Shown: piece by piece, positions 37,171-48,200 of the stretch
How the letters are laid out: every line of letters starts with the position of its first letter
Position numbering within the stretch: position 1 is the first letter of the stretch
Assembly (NCBI GenBank): GCA_030549775.1
Contig: CM060174.1
Coordinates: 27,036,117-27,100,116, forward strand
DNA length: 64,000 nucleotides
From: Tamarix chinensis
Taxonomy: Eukaryota > Streptophyta > Magnoliopsida > Caryophyllales > Tamaricaceae
Direction: 5' to 3'
The notes under the pieces: generated by a model
What the model was told of the DNA's origin: nothing
What the model saw: only the letters and a program-made list of their open reading frames with translations
The model's database searches: none
Program-made: the position numbers and the translations under genes

Positions 37171-37836
37171 AAAAATAATAAAATTAAATAATTAAAGCAT
37201 GTATAAATAGAGTAAAAGGCTTGAGAGGGTTTAGGGTTCCACCTTGGGTTGGTGGTGGCAAGCAGCACCGGCAGTGGTGCACGGTGGCGACGGCGGTGGC
37301 CAAAAAAAAAGAAGAAAAAAGAGAAAGTTGAGTGCTAGGAAAAGGAGAGAAATAATGAGGGTGGGAGTTGGGGTGTTTATAGTTGCCTAGATGGAGAGGA
37401 GTAGAATGAGGGTGGCGACGCACAGCGGTGGCGGTGGTGGCTGAAAGTGGAGAAAAGAAAAAAGGGAGGAAGAGAGGGAGAAAGGGGAAAAGAAGGAAAG
37501 AGGGAGATAGAGGAAAGTCTACAGATGTTTTTGAAAGGTAAAAGAGGTAGTGATTGCAGCGAAATTGGTGGTGGACGATGGTGCGAAGGGTGGCAGGGGC
37601 GGAGGAGTGGTTGATCGAGAAGGAAACTTTGCACGGCCGGAGTGGCTCGTGCAGGGAAAATCGAGGGAGATGGGAGATATAGTTAGGTAGAAGGTGGTGC
37701 AAGGAGTGCCTAGGTGGGCGGCTTGGGCGGCGGCATTGGTCGATGGTGGCAAAATGGCTGTCTGATTGGGTGGCGATGCAAAGGGGGGGAAATGTTGGGT
37801 TTCGAGAAAAGGCTCGACCAAGGTTGGTTATGGGGG

Positions 37837-37844
37837 TATTTATA
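37837..37844 (-). promoter_or_regulatory. TATA-like box in element C
   Basis: The minus strand reads TATAAATACCCCC, the same 13 bases as in element A, 0.85 kb from the element's minus-strand start. Confidence 0.45.
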
Positions 37845-38703
37845 GAGCTAAAGGAGGGCTAAGGTCAGAGGGGAGATGAGAGAATTGGGGCAGGTAGGTG
37901 AGGGTTCACCGGCAGTGACGACATGCCGACGCGCGTCAATCGTGGCAGGGATGGTTGGCCAGGAAAGAGGGGATTGTGTGTGAGAAGAGAGGGGAGTAGG
38001 TTAGGTTAGAGTGGGCGGCGAAATGGTGGGGAAAAGAGGGGAGAAACGGCTGGTCAAACGGCAAGGTTGACGACAGAACTTTCAGGTTGTTGCAGGCTGT
38101 GACAAGGGAGAGGAAGAAGGAAGAGGAAGAAGGGGGAGGGGCTGGACCGAGGGTCCAGCAGGAAAGAAAAAAAAAGAAAGAAAGGGGAAGGAACTGGCCG
38201 ACGCATATGGGGAAAAAAATTCAAAATGCGGCGTGCTGGATCTTGGGCCACTCAAGGAGAAGGGAGGGAAAGGGGAACGAGCCTTTGGCCTGACCCAGGT
38301 CGGGGTAAAGAGGAAGAAAAAGAAAAGAAGAAGAAAGACAAAGGAAGAAAAAGAAAAGAAAAAAAAGAAAGAAAAGGAAAAAGGGAAAAAGAAAAATAGG
38401 TGGGTTAGGTTAATTAAATTAATTTGGATATTTGAAATATTTAAAAATAATAGTATTTAAATAAAATAATATTTAATTTTCTTTTTAGTCTAATTTAGGA
38501 TTTTGAAAGATTTTACTTAAATTTCATTTTAATTAGCAAAATACCCAAAATTTTCCTAATTAAAATATTCGTAAATTTCTTCTTGATTTTCCTTAATTAC
38601 TTTCCTTTTATTTTAATAAAAATAATTTATTTATTTAATTTTTCTAATAAATCCTTATTTAACTAAAATTCTTAAAATTAGAGTTTTGGGGCATTTCAGA
38701 AAT

Positions 38704-40480
38704 ATCTATCTTGCTAACTTATTATGAACCTTTGTTAGCTAACTAAGAATAACTTGGGTAGAAACATGACATAAATGAGGTGCAATGCTATTTTGTTTCA
38801 TATGAGGTTAGAGGATCAACAATCCATTCATATCAAGTTTTCTTCAAAAAATTAATGTGCTATTAACATAGGAAAAGGAATGAAGCTTCTAATATATAAA
38901 CATAGCTCATGTGTACATGGCAATCCATGTGTTTGTCACATATTACATTCACATAGAGCTAGATTGCCGTATATATGATCAACTCTTGAACACTCATTAT
39001 AAATCAACTCTAATGTAACTAAAGATACATTATCTCTCAAATTGAGATAAAGTGCGCCACTAAATTTATGAGGAATGTTGAGCTAAGCCTTGTCCAACAA
39101 CCTTTTAATGTCATCATGTTGTAACTTCACAAATGAGTAAATTTGTGGGAAAATAGTATCGAAGTTTCTCATTGATGTGCTTAAAAACTTTTTTTAATGT
39201 GCATGAGCACCTTTATTGCTATTAAAGAGCACCATTAATGAAGCAATCGAACATTTTATGTAGCTATGTCAGTGAATCTAAATATAATTTATCACTTATT
39301 TGTATATATTTGTATGAAAGGCTTGATCGACATAAGAAGAAATGATCTTCTATTTCTACATTGCCTCTTCAAATAGGAAAGAAGTTGAGGAATATTCTTT
39401 TTTCTTTCTCCAGTGAGGAAAGTTATTCTTTATATGTCTCCTCATCCATGCCATTTATGAAATAATTCCATTGTGGCAAAAAACCATGTGCAAATACTTT
39501 ACTTCTTAACATTTTTGTATATTTTTTCCACAATTTCGTTAATATGAAATCTACACAACAAATGCTTTAAATAGGGAAAGGCACATTATGTCGTAACAAT
39601 TAGACTAATTTTACAATCAATAAGAATGACAGTTGGCAACATGAATAGATCCATTAAACCCTTCACCTTCTCTAATATTCAAAAAAACTCTCTACATTTT
39701 TACTTGACACAAGTATCCATATGCAACATTAAAATTTTGTAATGTTGGAGATTCCCCAATAATTCCAACCAAAGGTAATCCATATGCATTTGTCTTTTAT
39801 ATGCAATCCATTTCCTAGACAAAAGAATATGAGCATATAAGATCAAATGATTTAGGGTGTGCAAAGATAAGATCACTAAGAATGTTTGAATTTAGTTCTC
39901 TTTGATGCCATTGGAAGTAAGGATTTTCCACTGAAAAATGCGCAACTTATTGCAAGGAAGTTCGATTGCCCATTTCCTTCAACATCGTTTCTTATCAAGC
40001 ATTATAAATATGTTTTTTGCTACTCACATTACCCTCAAACTCCTTTTGAAGGTGAATTTCAATTTGTTGTGGCTTCAAATGGCTTCAACTGAGATCTTCA
40101 ACAAACTTCAACTCATTTTCTTTCAACCTACGTACAACTGTATGACCTTCAAGAAAAGTTACTAATTTATGGTTACATTTTGCATGATGGACATGTAAAC
40201 ATCACATTCCAATCTTTCTTCAACCCCAAGAAGCTCAAAAGGACAACCAAATGTCTTTGTGCTTATATTTCGTACACACTTAGCATCTAAAAGCATAACC
40301 TTCCTATAAAAACCACTTCTCTCACATGCCACCCATACTCGACCTTTTCTGTTACCATCTATTTTGTTGAACACTTTATAACTAAAACCATCTTATGCTC
40401 ATAACCTATTTGATAACACACATTCTAAAATGATGATCATGATTGGAAAAGACTTGGGTAGAAGTGAGATCATTTTTATA
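38704..40480 (-). pseudogene. Mutator-like (MULE) transposase remnant
   Basis: Read on the minus strand with frame changes, successive pieces match plant MULE transposases of the FAR1-related type. The N-terminal DNA-binding region at 40374-40162 has W-V-A-C-E-R-S-G and G-C-P-F-E-L. The transposase core lies at about 39830-39500, with a Y-K-T-N-A-Y-G-L-P-L-like stretch and L-L-C-R-F-H-I-N. A C-terminal SWIM-type zinc finger at about 38970-38905 has C-E-C-N then H-G-L-P-C-T-H. Only the N-terminal part keeps a continuous frame of 70 codons. Terminal inverted repeats were not identified. Element C abuts its downstream side. Confidence 0.65.
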
Positions 40481-42103
40481 TATACAGAAATAACAATTAC
40501 AAAATTGATGCTACCTAATTCATTTAATATTGGATCTAATTGATGGGTTTTCTTTTGAATGTATGCTTTTGTTTAGAGAAAAAATTATCCTCTATGATCA
40601 AGAAGTTGCGATCAAAGTATTTACCAAGTAATTAATAACAAATTTGATATTTTTATTAGCTAAGAAATTTAGCCTCTTTTATAATTTCAAAACATGCCTT
40701 GCGAAAGACAGAATTGCCAACACAATTTTATGCAATTATGGAAGCAAGTTCTGCAGCCAGATATAGGTTATGGAAGTAGCATCTGCAACTTAGATGGAAG
40801 TTATGGAAATAAGTTCAACAAATCCAAACTTGTTATGCAAACATTTTATGCATCTTTTATTTTTCCGGTAAAATTTTTCTTTCTTCTTATATTATAATTA
40901 ACAACATATAATATGGAAACAACAAATTTCTATAGAAAAAAACACATATTATTTTTGTCGTTGCTACCTTCTTCATCACTAAGTTGTTCAGACATCTACT
41001 TTTTGTTGAAAACTCTAGGATATAAAAAGAAATTAGGGTCATGTGTACGGAGAAAAATAAATGAATGAAATAAATTAAGGTGCAACTTCAGATATATAAA
41101 AACATATATGAAAATTTATTTATTTGATTTGGTGGATTGTCGATTTTTAACTTGTAAAGGGATTTTGAAAATGGAGATAATTTTTTTTATGAGAAGAATT
41201 AGAGAAAATGTTGAACTAGAGATAAACATCTTTAGGATTCAATCTTTGAAAAAATGGGTAAATTAACCAAATCAAATAATAAATTTGTTGTATTTAGTAA
41301 TTAGGTTTGTTGTATACTCCCCTTGAGGTTTGACGGTAGAGGGAGATTTGGCTCTCCATTTTTTTTGCTGTGTTCTCAGACTTTGGTGATTCTTTATTGC
41401 AAGTAAATCAAATTGTAAGTTTCTTTGATTTCCCCTATAAACCATTGTGGGTTGTTTAAGGAATGTAATGTAGGACTGAAAAAAAAAAACATGTCATAGT
41501 CTAATTGGTTGAAGTGACAAGTTTAATGTTCTAGTAATATTGACTATGGCTCTCGATTCATTATCAAAGGCAATATGTTTGTCTTAAATGTCATAAATCC
41601 TATTTTAGACCAATACGATTAAGATAAAATACGATATGTGTCTCAAGAGTGTAGATAATACATGTTTGTGACTGTGGATACCTACAAGGAGCCGATTTTT
41701 TAATTAATGACTTTTAATTATCGGTAGAAATCTAACTCTTATACCTCGGTTATTCGAATTATTACATTTATTTTATTTTAACAGACCCATATATTTTTTT
41801 ACAGCTAAAATAGATGCTCGAGTGTCCGGTCCAGACCATCGCCGTTCAGCATCTTCTGCCCCTTTGCCTCTCCGACTTGAAAAAAATCAGAGTCGGTCGC
41901 TCTTGCATAAGTTACATTCACGATCTAGAAATAACTCAGTCCTTGCCTCTACACGGCGCCAAGCTTTAGACCTTTGATCCCATTAATCGTCTGTCTAATT
42001 TTGATAGACCCCGTTGTCATGACTATGACTTCATGCATCTAGTCATTGAATAGACGGGATTGAGAGAAACCAATAGTAGTGAGGCTTCCCCCCAGTTTGG
42101 TTA
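40481..42103 (+). other. Upstream region and 5' UTR of the UGGT gene
   Basis: AT-rich to about 41800, then GC-richer, as expected for a 5' UTR. An in-frame TGA at 42080-42082 precedes the ATG at 42104, supporting that start. I could not place a TATA box or transcription start with confidence. Nothing coding was recognised in 40481-41800. Confidence 0.5.
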
Positions 42104-42261
42104 ATGGAAAGCCGTTTCAGATCTGGGTTTTGGGTTCTGACGACCTTTGTATGCATATGTCTTATCGCGGTCCTAGGTTCTGGTCAAAAACATCGACCCA
42201 GAAATGTTCAGGTGGCGCTTCGTTCTAAGTGGGAGGGTACTCCTTTACTTCTCGAAGCTGG
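42104..42261 (+). CDS. UGGT: UGGT exon 1
   Basis: 52 codons plus two bases. It encodes the start Met, the signal peptide and the start of the mature protein. The donor is GTATAT at 42262. Confidence 0.93.
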
Positions 42262-45200
42262 GTATATTCTTCACTTGATAATTTGCACTATCTTTACTTT
42301 TATTTTTTTGTTCATCTGAGTTGAATTATTGTTTTGTTTCTTCTCCCGTTGAGGACTTCTTGTGCACCGTTTTTTATTCGACGCGTGTGTTGATGTTATC
42401 CCCAATCTTTCTATGGTACATCTACCGTTCTCAATATCTGCTTGCTTACTTTGAACTATAGAAATAATGTTGAATGTCCCATTTATCATTTTATTGATAT
42501 AATCTCAAATGGCTTAGGTACGGGAGGGTATTGGGTATAATGTTTGCCACCCGGGACACAAAGATAGGTTTTGCTGCATTCTTGGTGAGTTAAAAGGGTG
42601 AACGGTAGCTCTTGGTGACAATATCCCGTATCATTTACCGTTAGACTACCACTTACTCTCTGAAAATCCCATAACCTGTGATATTGCTTGTGATTGAGAT
42701 CATTAATCTGTCAAGACTTGGATGCCGTGCTGATCAACAGTCTAAACTACTCAACCGAAGCATTGAAGTCAAATGGAAGGCTTAGCAGTCAAGTTGGCTT
42801 GGCTTACAAGTGGAAGAATTTGGATAGGATGGTTCATTCTGTGAGATGAGCCTGTCATCTAATGAGCTATTTGAAAGGACATGATGAAGAGATGCATCCT
42901 TGCCAATGTTCATTTAGTGATGGGAGGAAACATGTGGGAAAGTACAGAAAAAGTTTCAATCCAATTCTTTTCAACGTTACTGGGATGCCTTGGGCAAACA
43001 TGAAGTGGCTTCCATGCACTGACTTGAGTTATGTACCATGGTACAGAGGTGAATTTCTTACTTATGGTCAGTCAGCATGGACAAAGTGCTGAGACATTGG
43101 GAAAGTGCTAGGTCAATCTCTCTAACGTCACCCTGATAGCACACAAAGCTTTGAAAGGGCTTGCTTACAGCATGACATGCCTTGGTTAAATCATTAACAG
43201 CACACACACACACACACACAAAAGCTTGTGCGTGTATACACAACACTAAAACTATGTAGGTGTCTGAGTTATGGCTCTAACAATACATACTATTGTTATA
43301 AAATAATCAAGTCCTTTGTTATAAGGCGACATTATGCAAATACATGTGAATACTAGTGCTAGATTAGGAGATACAATCTACAAAATTGTAGCACATTGTG
43401 CTTGCATAAAACATGTATCATAAGAAACAAACAAATCCTGACAATACTAAATGCAGATTATTGTAGGTATTGCTTATTTTATTCCTCACTCTATGTATGA
43501 TTTATTTCAAGATATTATATACTTTTTCCATCTAAATGAAATTGTTTTCCTTGCTTATTTGTACTGTTTCTCTATCACTGTACTGTAGTCTGCAGCAGTG
43601 TGTCTAAGTAACATGTTTCTCGTGCATATCATTGCTAATTAGTCCTTTTCTATATTGAAAACTTCTCTGTGCATCTTTATTTGACAGAGAGCTGTTGTCA
43701 AGAGAAAGACAAGAATTTTTCTGGGAGTTCCTAGAGCTTTGGACTGACAGAGAGAGAAATGATCTTGGTGCTACTACAGCCAGGAATTGTTTGAGTAAAA
43801 TTATCGAATCTGGACAAAGTCTCCTGAGCCAGCACCTGGCTTCAATATTTGAATTTTCTCTGTTGCTCCGCTCAGCATCACCTAGATTGGTACTTTATAG
43901 GCAATTAGCAAGGGAATCTCTTTCTTCTTTTCCTTTAAGTGATGATGCTGCATCAGATGCAGTTGATGAGGGGATTGCACAGGCAACTGAAGAAACAAGT
44001 AATAAGAAAGGTGACCCTTTATACATGGGAACGAATCCAAAATCACCAAGTGGACATTGCTGTTGGGTGGATACTGGAGGATTTCTACTCTTTGATCTTT
44101 CTCAATTATTGATGTGGCTTGAAAGTGCAAATGATAAGTAAGTACTCTAGCTATACATTCTAGTGCCAGAGTGCTGTTATACTCATTTATGCTTGGACTT
44201 TATTTTCTTATATTTTCTATGATCATTGCCAGAGCAGGGGAGCCTTTTCAGCAGCCAGAACACTTTGAATTTGATCACATTTATTTTAATGCAAATATTT
44301 CAAGTCAAGTTGCTATCTTGTATGGAGCAGTTGGCACTGATTGCTTCCGGGAATTTCATACGACTCTCGTGAAGGCAGCCAAAGAGGTGTACTTTCTGAT
44401 AATCCTGTGACAAACACCAATATCTGATAAATTAACCTTTTGCCTTCCCTTCTTTCTGGATTATATTTTGTGCAATTTTTATACACTATAAAGGTGGCTG
44501 AACGTCTATGTAAAGCAAATTTTATTGTAATCAAAAGCTCAACTTTTTGTTATTACTTGCTTCCTTTTCTTGACTCCTATAAATAATGTACATCATTTGG
44601 TGGTTGCAAGCATACAAATGTCCCATTTTTGGATGTCCTTTCATGGACTTTGTGGCTTCGGCTACAACTTTAGGATTATCTTGTTTTATTGACTTGTATG
44701 GCTAGGGGGAAAATGACTTTGTGACCAACTCTTTGAGCAAATGATTTTGCAACATCAGAAAATCTAAAGGAATTGACTTATCTTTTCCATGATACCCCTG
44801 TTTCAAATTATTCTTCACATAATAGTGTCCAGCATTCATAAATTGTATGCTATTTTCTTTGGTCCTTGACTTTTATCATATTGAATTTCATGTTGGACAC
44901 CTCTTACTTTGTCTTTTTCCTAAATAAGAACTATTGATTGCCACGCTACACAAAATCAGCTCCTTTTCTGTCTCAGAGGCAGAGGCCACACAAATCTTTG
45001 TCTGCTGGTGTCTGTGTGTCAATGGCATTAGTGATTAGTGAGATTACTGGTTCCTTTTTTTTTAATATTTATTTTCATTCATTTTCTTTTTGCCTCCATG
45101 AGTTTGCTTGGCAGATGTATTTTTTACTTATTTATTTTTGTTTGCATAAAACATGAAGAGTTGTGTCTGTTCTGCTGTTGCATGGAATACGGAGATTAGG

Positions 45201-48200
45201 CAGTTCTGAACATGGGAAGGTGCTGTGATATATCTTGAATTTTGCATTAATGCCGTGTTATATATGGCTCATAATTTAGTATCAATTCCCTTTGGTCAAG
45301 GGAAAGATCCTTAATACTAACTAGATGTTAATAATGAAAAGGGAAGGGGATTATTGAGGGCTTAGGGTTAGGAGGTGGAGATTGAGTATAAATTGGAAAC
45401 CCTATTATATTTCTCATTGTGTATTTTGTAGTTTTCACCATCATTCGGTTTTCATGTTAATCCTTGTGTTCTTTTTCTTTTCTTTCTCAAACTTTAATTT
45501 CTTCCAAGTTTGCTTGCTTTTTTTGATTTTTGCACACCATTCTGCTTCGGAATTCTAGCTAATGATTTTCATCGGGGTCATATATTCTGGCTTTCTGTTT
45601 AAAATTCAATTTGAGTCCCTCTTTATTTTTCTCAATCTTTCTATAATAATTTATATCACTCTTTTTGGCAGAGAGATCAGACATCAGAATGATCCACTTT
45701 AACGTCTCTCCTTTTGGAGGACTTTCTCATCTAGATTATAATAATTAACCTCCTTAGTCGTTGAATTGTTCTCTCAGTTTTAGGGTCCAATAATGAATAT
45801 CTTCTGGTATATAGAAATGGAAGGGAAAAAAAGGGATAAAAAAGATATTTATATATATATGTAATTTTTCAATTGATTGTATTTATATCATAGAGATTTA
45901 GCATCAAGGGGTGCTCCCCCCCCCCGGGGCGAATTTACCTACATTTTATGTGTTGTCAGTTTTTTATAATGTCTCCAGGGGTTGTTGTTTGAAGAATTTT
46001 TTGTAGAAGTTTCTGTGAACTTAGGCTGTTCTTGGTAAATTAAGTGCCAAAATGAAGATGAAATGAATTGATGTATATTTTCATTTTTGGGTATGTACTT
46101 TAATACTTTTTGGTTTTTGATTTTGTTAAAACATTTTATAGTAAATTGTGAAATAAAGGTAAGGATAGTTTTGAAATTTCGCAAGAGGTGACATGTCACA
46201 TGAAATGAATGATATAGTTTAGGATAGTTTCTCTATCGAACAGAGCCTTGATGTGGCCAACTCTGCTTAAGTGGCAAGTAAAATTTGTTAGTTTGCTCCA
46301 TGCATGTGTTCTGATAATGCTTCAGTTGAATTTCAAAGGATGGAGGCTTACTGAGGTGAATTTTTGATATTTCTTTATTGTGCTTGTTTCGTAGCCTCAA
46401 CTTTGAACCAAGTGATGCAAGCCCTTGGATGTCATTATATTGCACTAATTCATTTGTTGTGGTATAACCGCCTGAGGGTTTGTTTTCACCCTTGCTTGGT
46501 GCTTGTTGTAGCTATCAATGAATTCATTTTCTGGAGGTCAAAACAGATACCTTTTCAAGAAAGTATTCAATGAATTGTTGTTGATCCAATTTATCTCACC
46601 AGCTACAAGGAAAGATAATCTTTATGCTTCCTTTGGGACAGTAAATGAAAATCAAAGTATTAGGAGTGTTTCAATGCATTAGGATCAACAACATAATGAT
46701 CAACAACATAATGTAAAGTTATGAGGAACTTCAGCTATGCATTGCCTTGTTGGAAGTGACCTGTAGGTGTGGACTTTCATATTATATAATTTATATTTCA
46801 TAGGAGTTACAAATCAATTTAAATTAATTTATAAAATATGATGTTTTTTTGTCGCTGTTTAGTAGGGCTGTAAACGAGCCGAGCCGAGCCGAATACCCCC
46901 AGGTTTGGGTTCAGCTCATTTAACTAAACGAGCCTAAAATGCTGTTTGGGCTCGGCTCGTTTAACTAAACGAACGAGCCGAACCGAGCTTTTAACGAGCC
47001 GAATCGAGCCGAGCTCACGAGCCAAAGCCAAAAAATGAACCAAGCCGAGCTTTTTCCTGTTTGAGCTCGGCTCGTTTAATAAACGAGCCGAGCCCGAGTC
47101 TCATTTTGAGGCTCGTTTAATTAAACGAACGAGCCGAGCCGAGCCGAATACCGAACTGGCTCAGCTCATTTACGGCCCTACTGTTTAGTCTTTAATGTTC
47201 TCTAATTATAGTTATCAACATTTATAATCACTTATCTGAGATTATGCTACTTATAATACCATTTGGTCCTGCAATTTGCTGATTTAATGTCAATAAACTA
47301 CCAGGGAAAAGCTCAGTATGTTCTTCGACCTGTCCTGCCATATGGTTGTGAAACACTGGCTGGCAGCTGTGGTGCTGTTGGAACCAGAGATCCTATAAAC
47401 TTGGGTGGTTATGGAGTTGAGCTTGCCATGAAAGATATGGAATACAAGGCGATGGATGACAGCACAATTAAGAAAAGTGAGTATGAATGATCTTCCTTGT
47501 GTGGGTGTTTGAGTTAGAAATCTCGACTTTAACCCCCCCTTTTATTTTTTCTAATAACTATAGCTATGTTATACTATTTTCTCAATTCCAAGGTTCTTGC
47601 ATTGAACATTTACAACTATTTTTTAATATTTAGTTTGGTGCTGTAGGCTGTGGTGTATCGTTGGTTCTGTGATGCTAGTGATCTTCGGACTGACTTTGTA
47701 CTTAAAACCAATTTTTCCTTTTTGTTATGGCAGCTGTTACACTAGAAGACCCACATACTGAGGATCTGAGCCAAGAGCTCAGGGGGTTCATCTTCTCCAG
47801 TCTTCTGGTACTTTAACTTGAAAAAATCATGTGTATTCTGTCCTTCTGTACAACCTTTTGATATGTGAAATGTGTGAGTTGATTGCTGTCTTTTAAACTT
47901 CCTCCATCCCAGTTTGTAGCAATTTTTTTTTTTTCTGTAAAGTTATGGAGCCGCAGCAATAAAAGCAGAGCAGGGATTCATCTTTATTAGTCCCTGTGTC
48001 ATTTCTTTACTTGATTGTAGTTTAACTTCCTGCACTTAGTTTTTATTTTTAATCAAGCAGAATATGTTTTTACTCTCACTGCTCTTAGTTGCACCCAGTG
48101 ACGTTTCTCTTCATCTCTAAAGGTGGCACGTTTCCTTTTTTATGATTGAACATGTTGAAATGGTGAAGCCTATGTATATTTCTATAACTGGTTTGTTAGT

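Larger units (their letters stand above)
29620..38698 (-). mobile_element. Giant LTR-like element C, split by element D
   Basis: It starts TGTAACACCCCAGAATTTAC and ends TTTTGGGGCATTTCA, with a perfect GAAAT duplication (29615-29619 and 38699-38703). Only its first 31 bases lie left of D; the rest resumes at 33897. Without D and its duplication it is about 4.83 kb. In minus orientation it holds AT-rich DNA, a purine/GC-rich block (38400-37200) with TATAAATACCCCC at 37844-37832, AAT arrays (37170-36540), TCTCCCAT repeats (36010-35600), AAACCCTAA-rich sequence, degenerate CCGGTGG repeats (34960-34600) and a hairpin (34007-33962). No retroviral domains. It is more diverged from A and B in its repeats. 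Confidence 0.88.

Noticed and set aside
37184..37821. Overlapping minus-strand frames of 85-172 codons, Ser/Pro/Leu-rich
   Set aside because: They lie in the purine-rich block of element C. Several frames are open at once, which is a composition effect, and no domain is visible.
45917..45935. Poly-C followed by GGGG in UGGT intron 3
   Set aside because: A single low-complexity run with no partner repeat or terminus. Probably slippage or an assembly artefact.
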